The position numbers and the translations under genes were made by a program. From Bufo bufo (Eukaryota > Chordata > Amphibia > Anura > Bufonidae): a stretch of DNA of 64,000 nucleotides. The stretch lies in assembly GCF_905171765.1 (NCBI RefSeq), contig NC_053392.1:446862837-446926836 (forward strand). Reading direction: 5' to 3'. Under the pieces are notes generated by a model. That model saw only the letters and a program-made list of their open reading frames with translations, did not search any database and was not told where the DNA came from. Shown one piece after another: positions 8,140 through 17,964 of the stretch (position 1 is its first letter; each line of letters opens with the position of its first letter).

Positions 8140-10870
8140 GTTCTACAATGGTCAGACAGTACAAACACCCCACAAATGACCCCATTTCGGAAAGTAGACA
8201 CCCTAAGGTATTCGCTGATGGGCATAGTGAGTTCATAGAACTTTTTATTTTTTGTCACAAGTTAGTGGAAAATGATGATTTTTTATTTTATTTTTTTCTT
8301 ACAAAGTCTCATATTCCACTAACTTGTGACAAAAAATAAAAAGTTCTATGAACTCACTATGCCCATCAGCGAATACCTTTGGGTGTCTTCTTTCCAAAAT
8401 GGGGTCACTTGTGGGGTAGTTATACTGCCCTGGCATTCTAGGGGCCCAAATGTGTGGTAAGGAGTTTGAAATCAAATTCTGTAAAAAAATGGCCGGTGAA
8501 ATCCGAAAGGTGCTCTTTGGAATGTGGGCCCCTTTGCCCACCTAGGCTGCAAAAAAGTGTCACACATGTGGTATCTCCGTATTCAGGAGAAGTTGGGCAA
8601 TGTGTTTTGGGGTGTCATTTTACATATACCCATGCTGGGTGAGAGAAATATCTTGGTCAAATGCCAACTTTGTATAAAAAAATGGGAAAAGTTGTCTTTT
8701 GCCAAGATATTTCTCTCACCCAGCATGGGTATATGTAAAATGACACCCCAAAACACATTCCCCAACTTCTCCTGAATACGGAGATACCACATGTGTGACA
8801 CTTTTTTGCAGCCTTGGTGGGCAAAGGGGCCCACATTCCAAAGAGCACCTTTCAGATTTCACCGGCCATTTTTTACAGAATTTGATTTCAAACTCCTCAC
8901 CACACATTTGGGCCCCTAGAATGCCAGGGCAGTATAACTACCCCACAAGTGACCCCATTTTGGAAAGAAGACACCCCAAGGTATTCGCTGATGGGCATAG
9001 TGAGTTCATGGAAGTTTTTATTTTTTGTCACAAGTTAGTGGAATATGAGACTTTGTAAGAAAAAAAAAAAAATCATCATTTTCCACTAACTTGTGACAAA
9101 AAATAAAAAATTCTAGGAACTCGCCATGCCCCTTACGGAATACCTTGGGGTGTCTTCTTTCCAAAATGGGGTCACTTGTGGGGTAGTTATACTGCCCTGG
9201 CATTCTAGGGGCCCAAATGTGTGGTAAGGAGTTTGAAATCAAATTCTGTAAAAAATGGCCGGTAAAATCCGAAAGGTGCTCTTTGGAATGTGGGCCCCTT
9301 TGCCCACCTAGGCTGCAAAAAAGTGTCACACATGTGGTATCTCCGTATTCAGGAGAAGTTGGGGAATGTGTTTTGGGGTGTCATTTTACATATACCCATG
9401 CTGGGTGAGAGAAATATCTTGGCAAAAGACAACTTTTCCCATTTTTTTATACAAAGTTGGCATTTGACCAAGATATTTCTCTCACCCAGCATGGGTATAT
9501 GTAAAATGACACCCCAAAACACATTCCCCAACTTCTCCTGAATACGGAGATACCACATGTGTGACACTTTTTTGCAGCCTAGGTGGGCAAAGGGGCCCAC
9601 ATTCCAAAGAGCACCTTTCGGATTTCACCGGCCATTTTTTACAGAATTTGATTTCAAACTCCTTACCACACATTTGGGCCCCTAGAATGCCAGGGCAGTA
9701 TAACTACCCCACAAGTGACCCCATTTTGGAAAGAAGACACCCCAAGGTATTCGTTGATGGGCATAGTGAGTTCATGGAAGTTTTTATTTTTTGTCACAAG
9801 TTAGTGGAATATGAGACTTTGTAAGGAAAAAAATAAAAAATCATCATTTTCCACTAACTTGTGACAAAAAATAAAAAATTCTAGGAACTCGCCATGCCCC
9901 TCACGGAATACCTTGGGGTGTCTTCTTTCCAAAATGGGGTCACTTGTGGGGTAGTTATACTGCCCTGGCATTTTCCAGGGGCCCTAATGTGTGGTAAGTA
10001 GGTAAATGACCTGTGAAATCCTAAAGGTGCTCTTTGGAATGTGGGCCCCTTTGCCCACCTAGGCTGCAAAAAAGTGTCACACATGTGGTATCACCGTATT
10101 CAGGAGAAGTTGGGCAATGTGTTTTGGGGTGTCTTTTTACATATACCCATGCTGGGTGAGTGAAATATCTCGACAAAAGACAACTTTTCCCATTTTTTTA
10201 TACAAAGTTGGCATTTGACCAAGATATTTATCTCACCCAGCATGGGTATATGTAAAATGACACCCCAAAACAAATTGCCCAACTTCTCCTGAGTACGGAG
10301 ATACCAGATGTGTGACACTTTTTTTCAGCCTAGATGCGCAAAGGGGCCCACATTCCTTTTATGAGGGCATTTTTAGACATTTGGATCCCAGACTTCTTCT
10401 TACGCTTTAGGGCCCCTAGAATGCCAGGGCAGTATAAATACCCCACATGTGACCCCATTTTGGAAAGAAGACACCCCAAGGTATTCAATAAGGGGCATGG
10501 CGAGTTCATAGAATTTTTTTTTTTTTGGCACAAGTTAGCGGAAATTGATTTTATTTATTTTTTTCTCACAAAGTCTCCCTTTCCGCTAACTTGGGACAAA
10601 AATTTCAATCTTTCATGGACTCAATATGCCCCTCACGGAATACCTGGGGGTGTCTTCTTTCCGAAATGGGGTCACATGTGGGGTATTTATACTGCCCTGG
10701 CATTCTAGGGGCCCTAAAGCGTGAGAAGTCTGGAATATAAATGTCTAAAAAATTTTACGCATTTGGATTCCGTGAGGGGTATGGTGAGTTCATGTGAGAT
10801 TTTATTTTTTTACACAAGTTAGTGGAATATTAGACTTTGTAAGAAAAAAAATAATTTTTTTGCTAACTTG
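8140..10870. repeat. Alternating inverted half-units of about 385 bp
   Basis: Palindrome centres lie near 8292, 8680, 9060, 9446, 9829, 10196 and 10557, with a weaker one near 10845. Odd centres are built around CACAAGTTAGTGG / CCACTAACTTGTG with AT-rich loops. Even centres are built around GAGAGAAATATCTTGG and its complement. Consecutive half-units are therefore in opposite orientation. Many 60-120 codon frames on both strands here are mirror images of each other and are not genes. Confidence 0.9.
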
Positions 10871-10877
10871 GGCCAAA

Positions 10878-11820
10878 AAAATGTCTGAATGGAGCCTTAC
10901 AGGGGGGTGATCAATGACAGGGGGGTGATCAATGACAGGGGGGTGATCAGGGAGTCTATATGGGGTGATCACCCCCCCTGTAAGGCTCCATTCAGACGCC
11001 TGTATGTGTTTTGCGGATCCGATCCATCTATCAGTGGATCCGTAAAAATCATGCGGACGTCTGAATGGAGCTTTACAGGGGGGTGATCAATGACAGGGGG
11101 GTAATCAGGGAGTCTATATGGGGTGATCACCACAGTCATTGATTAGCCCCTGTAAGGCTCCATTCAGACGTCCGTATGCGTTTTGCGGATCCGATCCATC
11201 TATCAGTGGATCCGTAAAAATCATGCGGACGTCTGAATGGAGCTTTACAGGGGGGTGATCAATGACAGGGGGGGTAATCAATGACAGGGGGGTGATCAGG
11301 GAGTCTATATGGGGTGATCACCACAGTCATTGATCATGCCCCTGTAAGGCTCCATTCAGACGTCCGTATGCGTTTTGCGGATCCGATCCATCTATCAGTG
11401 GATCCGTAAAAATCATGCGGACGTCTGAATGGAGCTTTACAGGGGGGTGATCAATGACAGGGGGGTAATCAATGACAGGGGGGTGATCAGGGAGTCTATA
11501 TGGGGTGATCACCACAGTCATTGATCACGCCCCTGTAAGGCTCCATTCAGACGTCCGTATGCGTTTTGCGGATCCGATCCTTCTATCAGTGGATTCGTAA
11601 AAATCATGCGGACGTCTGAATGGAGCTTTACAGGGGGGTGATCAATGACAGGGGGGTAATCAATGACAGGGGGGTGATCAGGGAGTCTATATGGGGTGAT
11701 CACCACAGTCATTGATCATGCCCCTGTAAGGCTCCATTCAGACATCCGTATGCGTTTTGCGGATCCGATCCATCTATCAGTAGATCCGTAAAAATCATGT
11801 GGACATCTGAATGGAGATTT
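10878..11820. repeat. About 191-bp tandem array, roughly five units
   Basis: Units begin GTCTGAATGGAGCTTTACAG at about 11059, 11231, 11423 and 11614, with variants near 10878 and 11804. Spacing is 172-192 bp. Each unit is itself partly palindromic (GAATGGAGCTTTACAGGGG versus CCCCTGTAAGGCTCCATTC). The short TTAA copy at 20426-23499 holds little more than one unit. Confidence 0.88.
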
Positions 11821-11959
11821 ACAGGGGGTGATCAATGACAGGGGGGTAATCAATGACAGGGGGGTGATCAGGGAGTCTATATGGGGTGATCAGGGGTGAT
11901 CAGGGGCTAATAAGGGGTTAATAAGTGACGGGGGGGTGTAGTGTAGTGTGGTGCTTGGT

Positions 11960-12297
11960 GCTACATATTGCTGAGCTATCTGTGTCCTCTGGTGGTCGAT
12001 CCAAACAAAAGGGACCACCAGAGGACCAGGTAGCAGGTATATTAGACGCTGTTATCAAAACAGCGTCTAATATACCTGTTAGGGGTTAAAAAAATCACAT
12101 CTCCAGCCTGCCAGCGAACGATCGCCGCTGGCAGGCTGGAGATCCACTCGCTTACCTTCTGATCCTGTGAACGCACGCGCCTGTGTGCGCGCGTTCACAG
12201 GAAATCTCGCGCCTCGCGAGAGGACGCGTCGGCGCGTCCAGGTGGAATGAATCAACCACCTCCAGGACGCGTCGCTGCGTTCGGCGGTCCGGAGGTG
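11960..12297. repeat. Hairpin-rich right end of the long TTAA element
   Basis: Four back-to-back inverted repeats are visible: GTCCTCTGGTGGTC paired with GGACCACCAGAGGAC, TATTAGACGCTG with CAGCGTCTAATATACCTG, CTCCAGCCTGCCAGCG with CGCTGGCAGGCTGGAG, and a GCGCG-rich pair around 12165-12200. The last bases GGAGGTGG form the terminal repeat. Confidence 0.8.
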
Positions 12298-12301
12298 GTT
12301 A

Positions 12302-12677
12302 AATAGCTCCTCCGCCCAGTGCCCTGAGCGGATTATATTCATCATTGTGATCTTGGAAGCTAGGAAGGAAGGTTGGCTGTCTGCTCCAGCTCAGGAAGAT
12401 AAGTGTTGTTTCTAGTTGGTTGTTTTGTGTCATCTTTCCCATCCAGGTTTTGTGCGAGTAGGCTGCTCCTATTTTTCACTTCACCATCTCAGGGAATTCA
12501 GGGTTTTGTCAGCCCAGGCACGGGGACATCTCAGATCTACCTTCAAGATCTGTAGATGGGCTGAGCAGTGCAGAGAAAGAGGTCAGGGATTAGCTAGGAG
12601 GTGACCCTTTCCCTGTCTCTCGCCCAGAGCCTGGTTGGTTCATTATCTGTTATACTGAGTGCACGCCCACCATGACA
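12302..12677 (+). repeat. 3' LTR of chromovirus I, second segment
   Basis: It resumes the LTR after the TTAA element and ends CACCATGACA followed by the GTAAC target copy. Confidence 0.95.
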
Positions 12678-12827
12678 GTAACATTTAATTCTTTGTGTGT
12701 TATTAGTTTAAGCAGACTGTGATTGTCTATTGTTGTGACTTAGATGAAGATCAGATCACATTTTATGACCAAATTGTGCAGAAATCTATATCATTCCAAA
12801 GGGTTCACATACTTTTTCTTGCAACTG

Positions 12828-13830
12828 TAAGTGTTTATTTTTTTTGATATGTACACTAGTTTTACTGGCACATTTGGGGGGCTCTTGTTACTGGCATATT
12901 GGGGTGGGGGGCTATTGTTACTGGCACATTGGGGGGGTCTCTTGTTCCTGGCACTTTGGGGGGGCCTCTTGTTACTGGCACATTGGGGGGGCTCTTGTTA
13001 CTGACATATGATGGGGGGTGCTTATTACTGGCACATGATGGGGGGTGCCTATTACTGACACATGATGGGGGGCTATTATTACTGGCACATGATGGGGGGT
13101 GCTTATTACTGGTACATGATGGGGGCTCTTATTACTGGCACATGATGGGGGGTGCCTATTAATGGCACATAATGGGGGCTCTTATTACTGGCACATGATG
13201 GGGTGTGCTTATTACTGGCACATGATGGGGGGCTCTAAATACTGGCACATGATTGGGGGGCATCTATGGGGGCACATTTTACTGGCACATGATTGGGGGC
13301 ACATTTTATTGGCACATGATTGGGGCACTTATTACTGGCACATTATTGGGGGCACTTATTACTGGCACATTATTGGTGGGCACTATAGGGGCATCTACTG
13401 AGGCCACAAAGAAGGGGTATTTTATATGGGGGGGCTCTGTACAGTAGCATTTTATACTGGGACTCATTATGGTGGGTGCTATGGGGAAAGGGGGGAGTAC
13501 TATGGGGTCATCTATGGGGGGCACTAAGAAGGGGTATTTTATACTTGCAAATTATTGGGGACACTGAGGGCATCTACTGGGGCACTATATATGGGGCATT
13601 TTATACTGGTACATTATGGGGGGCACTAGGAGGAAGGGGGGAGAGAAGCACTATGCGGGCATTTACTGGGGGCACTATATATGGTATTTTATACTGGCAC
13701 ATTATGGGGGCACTATGAGGACATTAGCTCCACTGAGGGGCATTACAAGGGGGTATCTTTTGCACTGTCACATTATAAGGAGAATTATTTCTACTGGGAG
13801 GGCATTATGGTGGGCTTTATTACTCCCCCA
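12828..13830. repeat. G-rich minisatellite around ACTGGCACATGATGGGG
   Basis: After AGTGTTTATTTTTTTT, degenerate units of about 27-33 bp centred on TACTGGCACATGATGGGG repeat for about 1 kb, gradually losing regularity. The strand bias (G on plus) is strong. The same motif follows the same leader at 31150-31300. Frames rich in Gly/His/Trp across it are repeat artefacts. Confidence 0.85.
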
Positions 13831-14162
13831 TGGTATGAGCCCCCTAGTAGCAGCACCAGCCTCTCCCTGCTCTGCTATCCCTCTGCCCATTCTCCAAATA
13901 TTTTCTCATCAGGATAAAACATAACATCAGCTCCACCGAGCCGTGTTGAAGTGCTGTCCGAGATCCCCAAGGGCCAAGCCAAGTAATTGTAAGTTTTCAT
14001 GTGAAATATGTTTGTTATACACATACAGCATACACTGTGCCACACAATATACAGTATACCTCTACACTGTGTAGTCTGTTCTATAAGCACCATTGTTTTG
14101 TGGCGGCGGACAGAAAATAATCTGGAAGTGCCCCTCCCAAGACCAGGCTCTGGATCCGCCAC
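13831..14162. mobile_element. Right end of a hAT-like non-autonomous repeat
   Basis: The segment ends in GGCTCTGGATCCGCCACTG, which reads on the other strand as CAGTGGCGGATCCAGAGCC, the CAGTGGCG-type terminus seen in the hAT-like elements at 24824 and 30375. It probably closes the repeat that begins before 3275. I could not find the matching left terminus or the 8-bp duplicate, so the boundary is inferred. Confidence 0.5.
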
Positions 14163-14171
14163 TGGTCTGCA

Positions 14172-14427
14172 CCGTTCACAGGAGTGTACATTTCTTCTAA
14201 ACTGTAATCCGTATCCTCTGACCTGCAGAAATCAGCGCTCGCTCGGTAACAACTAACAGGCAGTGCCTGTAGGCTGTAGCCTAGCCCTGTTACCGAAGCT
14301 AGCTGAGTGGTGTAAGGTTAAGGTACTAGTAGAGATGAGCGGCTGCTGAATCCTGATTTAAAGTTAAAGTTACTGCAGGATATGGATTACAGTTTAAAAA
14401 TGTCAAATGTACACTCCTGTGAGCGGC
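14172..14427. repeat. Inverted repeat with ~55-bp arms
   Basis: CAGGAGTGTACATTTCTTCT at about 14178 and its diverged complement at 14395-14421 (TGTCAAATGTACACTCCTGT) form outer arms. Inner arms pair GGTAACAACTAACAGG with CCTAGCCCTGTTACC. No gene is seen. Confidence 0.7.
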
Positions 14428-14735
14428 GGGGAGGGAGATCTGTGAATGACACTGTTATAGGGAGGCAGATCTGTGGATGACACTGTTATAGGGAGGGGGA
14501 TCTGTGGATGACACTGTTATAGGGAGGGGGATCTGTGGATGACACTGTTAAAGGGAGGGGGATCTGTGGATGACACTGTTATAGGGAGGGGGATCTGTGG
14601 AAGACACTGTTATAGGGAGGGGGATCTGGGGATGACACTGTTATAGGGAGGGGGATCTGTGGATGCCACATATAGCATAAGATGCTATATACGGTATGTG
14701 TCATCCACAGATCCCCCTCCATAACAGTGTCATCC
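14428..14735. repeat. 31-bp minisatellite with an inverted unit at its end
   Basis: Units of GGGAGGGGGATCTGTGGATG plus ACACTGTTATA repeat with exact 31-bp spacing about seven times (14428-14665). The complement of one unit follows at about 14700-14735, making a terminal hairpin. A very similar 31-bp unit forms the array at 31310-31630. Confidence 0.9.
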
Positions 14736-14812
14736 AGTTACTCCATTGTCCCAGCAAGACCACAGAGAACAGTCCTAGCTAGACTTCCCGTGCTGCAATA
14801 CACTGTATTTTC

Positions 14813-15870
14813 AGGAACGTACTGAAGTTCATAGAGTGGAAGGCAAGTTTTGAAATGATCATTGAGCATCATTGCTTCAGTCCAATCAACAAGTTATTCT
14901 ACCTTCAGAGATATGTTGGTTGGGAAGCAAAGAAAGTTCTTGAAGGTAACTTCTATAGAAAAAAGACAAAGAAGCCTACAAGCAAGCTTGGGAAAAATTA
15001 AATGCAAGATATGGTCATCCTTACTTAGTACAAAGAGCTTTTAGAGAGAAATTGAATAATTGGACTAAAATAGGTCCTAAAGAACTCTTCAGACTCCAAG
15101 AGTACAGTGACTTGCTGCAAGCATGCAGCAATGACACCCCACATGTTCAAGGACTAGAAGTACTGAACCAATATCTAGAAAACCACAGGATGCTAACTAA
15201 GCTACCTGAAGAAGTGGCTTCTAGATGGAATCGCTATGTGACAAACAGTTAGATCTAGGTAAGAACTTCGCAAGTTTTAAAGAGTTCTCTGAGTTCATCA
15301 ATGAGGAAGCATGTATAGCATGTAATCCAGTAACATCATCTTACGTCTTAAAATCCTTAGAAGAAAGGGCTGCAAGAGAGATAAGACATGCCAGAATAAC
15401 TAGCTTTGCAACCAACACAGCAGCTAAAGGTCCAGATACCTACGAGAGCAAGTTCAAAGTCACTACTGGGATCAGTAGAGAGACAGAACCGACAAATCTT
15501 CAGACTACCTTCAAGTGTATGTTCTGTGGAGAGAACCACTCCATACATAAGTGCCAACAATTGAAGGCGAAGTCCCCAGAAGAAAAGAAAAAGTTTGTGC
15601 TGGATAACCAACTGTGTTTTGTAAGCCTAAGAAAAGGCCATGTTACTAATGAGTGTAAGAAAAAGGCCACATACAGCGTTTGCAAAGGATGCCATCCTAC
15701 ACCACTACATGAAGAACGTCCAAAGAAGGATAAATCCTCAATACCTAAAGATACTGAGGAAAGAAAGAATGTATCGGTATTCTCTTGCAGAGTGAGGGAA
15801 GGAGAAAGCAATGGCACATCAATGGATGTACCAGTGTGCATATTAAATCCTAAAAGGAGGAACAAGTAGG
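14813..15870 (+). pseudogene. BEL/Pao gag, frameshifted
   Basis: Across three frames the BEL gag pattern can be followed: FIEWKASFEMIIEHHC, then LFYLQRYVGWEAKKVLEG, then (after a shift near 14950) EAYKQAWEKLNARYGHPYL and FREKLNNWTKIGPKELFRLQ. The C-terminal part from about 15225 keeps a nucleocapsid zinc motif (CMFCGENHSIHKC, C-X2-C-X4-H-X4-C) and further Cys pairs (CFVSLRKGHVTNEC, CKGCH). Gag would build the particle for element RNA. It stops at about 15868. The start codon and N-terminus are missing. Confidence 0.85.
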
Positions 15871-15910
15871 TATACGCCTATGCACTACTGGATGCCCAGG
15901 TGACAGGATT

Positions 15911-16936
15911 GTGTCATCGAATATCTGTCCAAGAGTTACCAACTGTAAGTCCAGCATAAGTTCTAAAGAAAAGAGTATATCCCAAGAAGACATAAAGTTT
16001 GTACACACTCTAGAAGAAAATATTCAGCAGAATCAACAAGGTCATCTTGAAATGCCCTTACCTTTTAGAGAACGACCTCGTCTGCCAAATAACAGAAATC
16101 TTGCCCTAACAAGATTGAAATGTTTGAAGAGAAAGATGGGAAGAAATCCCAAATTCAAGCAGGATTATTTGAAATTCATGGAAGGCATCCTTGAAGAAGG
16201 ACATGCAGAGAAAGATAATAACCAACCTAAAGAAGGAGAAGTGTGGTACATCCCACATCAAGGTGTTTACCACTCAAAGAAACCAGATAAGATTAGAGTA
16301 GTATTTGATTGCTCAGCAAAGTACAATGGTGTTGCATTTAATGATCATCTAATAAAAGGACCAAATCTTACAAACGCTCTCCCCGGAGTACTCTGTAGAT
16401 TTAGAAAGTATCCCGTAGCAGTCATGTGTGACATTGAAAAGATGTTCCACCAGTTTCATGTGAAAAATTGAAGATAGAGACTTCCTGAGGTTTCTATGGT
16501 GGGAGGATGGAGATACAGATACAGAGCCAGCAGTATACAGAATGAAAGTACACTTGTTTGGAGCAGCATCATCTCCAGGTTGCGCCAATTATGGTATGAT
16601 GTACCTGGCCAATCAGAATGAAAAGGATTGCCCATCAGCAGCAAATTTTCTGAAGAAAAACTTTATGTAGATGATGGTCTCATAAGTCTAGAGTCCACAG
16701 AATCTGCAATCAAACTAGTGAGAGAAAGCCAAGAGTTATGTGCAAATTCACGTTCACAAATTCATCTCAAACAACAGAGAGGTACTGGAATCCATCAGTG
16801 ACTCTGAACGTGCAGCAACAATGAAGAATGTAAATCTCAATTATGATCATCTTCCAGTTTAGAACGTACTTGGATTGGGATGGAATGTAGAGAACAAGTT
16901 CTTCTTTGAAGTATCTATTGAAGAGAAAGTTGCAGC
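15911..16936 (+). pseudogene. BEL/Pao reverse transcriptase, broken
   Basis: The frame 15911-16471 carries the RT fingers and palm start: WYIPHQGVYHSKKPDKIRVV, FDCSAKYNGV and MCDIEKMFHQFHVKN. A stop follows, then in a shifted frame DFLRFLWW, VHLFGAASSPGCANY and the catalytic FYVDDGLIS (about 16665). The remnant of the linker (VLGLGWNVENKFFFEV) is cut by the SINE. The protease that should precede RT is not found, so the 15870-15911 region is a deletion junction or highly decayed. Confidence 0.87.
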
Positions 16937-17150
16937 ACGATGGCTCAGTGGTTAGCACTGGTGCCTAGGAGCGCTGAGGTCCTAGGTTTGAATCTGACCA
17001 AGGCAACATCTGCATGGAGTTTGTATGTGCTCCCCGTGTTTGCGTGGGTTTCCTCCGGGTACTCCGGTTTCCTCCCACACTCGGTTTCCTCCCACAAGAG
17101 ACATACTGCGGAATATAGTAGCGCTATATAAGTGCATTAAATAAATAAAC
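16937..17150 (+). mobile_element. tRNA-derived SINE with V-type central domain
   Basis: The head has RNA polymerase III promoter-like boxes (A box around TGGCTCAGTGG, B box GGTTTGAATCTGACC). The body contains CCCCGTGTTTGCGTGGGTTT and TCCTCCGGGTACTCCGG, the conserved core of vertebrate V-SINEs. The tail ends TAAATAAATAAA. It is inserted in the BEL pol region in the same orientation. SINEs depend on a LINE for mobility. It is not a functional tRNA gene because no acceptor stem forms. Confidence 0.85.
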
Positions 17151-17960
17151 TAGACAAACCATTCTATCCATAGTGGCTTCTATATTTGAGCCATTAGGAT
17201 TCTTGGCCCCAGTAATCCTCAGAGCAAAAGAAATACTGCAAGAATTATGCAGACAGAAGTTGGGATGGGATGAGCCCATACCTGAAAATTTGAGGCCAAG
17301 GTGGGAGAGTTGGATTAGAGACTTGCAAAATTTGAGCGAAGTTCGGATACCCAGATGTTTTGTACTTCCTGATTTAGGAAAGTACAAGAAAATAGAACTT
17401 CATCATTTTTCAGATGCCAGTAGTTATGGTCAGTGCTCCTACATCAGAGTAATAGGAGACGAAAAGATACACTGTGCCCTGGTTATGGGGAAGGCCAGAG
17501 TTGCACCTACCAGTATTCAGACAATATCAAGACTTGAACTGACAGCAGCCGTAGTTTCAGCATCAGTAAGCAAGTTTCTAAGAGAAGGATTGAAATTGAA
17601 AATAGATGAAGAATATTTTTGGACAGACTCACAAGTTGTCCTTTGGATACATAAACAACGAAGCGCGAAGATTCCATATCTCTGTCGCCAACAGAGTTGA
17701 GAAAATTCGGGAAACAACAAATCCAGAACATTGGCATCATATTGACACAAAGCATAACCCAGCAGATCATGCTTCAAGAGGCATGAATGTAACAGAATTG
17801 AAAAATTCTAACTGGTTCACCGGTCAAGAGTTCCTTTGGGAAAAGGAAATCACGCCCAGTAAAGGTTACACAGAATTGCTTATGGGTGATCCAGAAGTAA
17901 AAGTTGTACAAACATTGAGCACTGCTGCCAAGTGTCAAGATGACATACTTTAAAGACTAG
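17151..17960 (+). pseudogene. BEL/Pao RNase H and linker region, broken
   Basis: The frame resumes as LSIVASIFEPLGFLAPVILR, followed by LCRQKLGWDEPIPENL, HHFSDASSYGQCSY (RNase H-like catalytic Asp), ISRLELTAAVVSA (Glu) and FWTDSQVVLWI (Asp). A frameshift near 17640 divides it into 17173-17700 and 17606-17953. After that PEHWHHIDTKHNPADHASRG matches the end of the BEL RNase H region. It would degrade the RNA of the RNA:DNA hybrid during reverse transcription. Confidence 0.87.
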
Positions 17961-17964
17961 CCAG

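Larger units (their letters stand above)
7683..12297. mobile_element. Non-autonomous TTAA-flanked foldback element, long copy
   Basis: It is bounded by a TTAA duplication (7679-7682 and 12298-12301) and short terminal inverted repeats CCACCTC / GAGGTGG. TTAA targeting is typical of piggyBac and Kolobok transposons; no transposase frame is present, so it needs enzyme in trans. Inside are, in order, a leader like that of the copy at 20426-23499, an array of alternating inverted ~385-bp half-units (about 8140-10870), a ~191-bp tandem array (10878-11820), and a GC-rich end with several perfect hairpins. Removing it restores an intact LTR. Confidence 0.92.
4684..12677 (+). mobile_element. Ty3/Gypsy chromovirus I, internally deleted
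   Basis: Two LTRs of about 499 bp (4684-5182, and 7559-7682 continued at 12302-12677) begin TG and end CA, and are flanked by a perfect 5-bp duplication GTAAC (4679-4683 and 12678-12682). The element lies inside the Tc1 transposon. After removing the TTAA element from its 3' LTR it is about 3.4 kb, shorter than the 5.3-kb relative at 58524-63814 because most of pol is deleted at about 6806. The LTRs differ at only about seven or eight sites, so it is fairly young. Confidence 0.95.
3276..12827 (-). mobile_element. Tc1-like transposon (DD34E), split by LTR retrotransposon
   Basis: Terminal repeats begin CAGTTGCAAGAAAAAGTATG at 3276 and end in the complement at 12827, each flanked by TA. Subtracting the nested 8-kb insertion leaves 1,553 bp, a normal Tc1 length. 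The internal flanks of the LTR element (3276-4683 and 12683-12827) join cleanly after removing one GTAAC target copy. An inner copy of the repeat motif (ending at about 4644) gives the inverted/direct-repeat end structure usual for these elements. Confidence 0.95.

Noticed and set aside
8299..10708. Many 60-120 codon open frames on both strands with the same recurring peptides
   Set aside because: They are mirror-image translations of alternating inverted repeats; no start context, domain or codon bias supports genes.
12899..13924. Gly/His/Trp-rich frames resembling repetitive proteins
   Set aside because: They are translations of a G-rich minisatellite in all three frames.
16937..17015. Possible tRNA gene
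   Set aside because: Polymerase III boxes are present but the acceptor stem cannot form, and the V-type core and A-rich tail mark a SINE.
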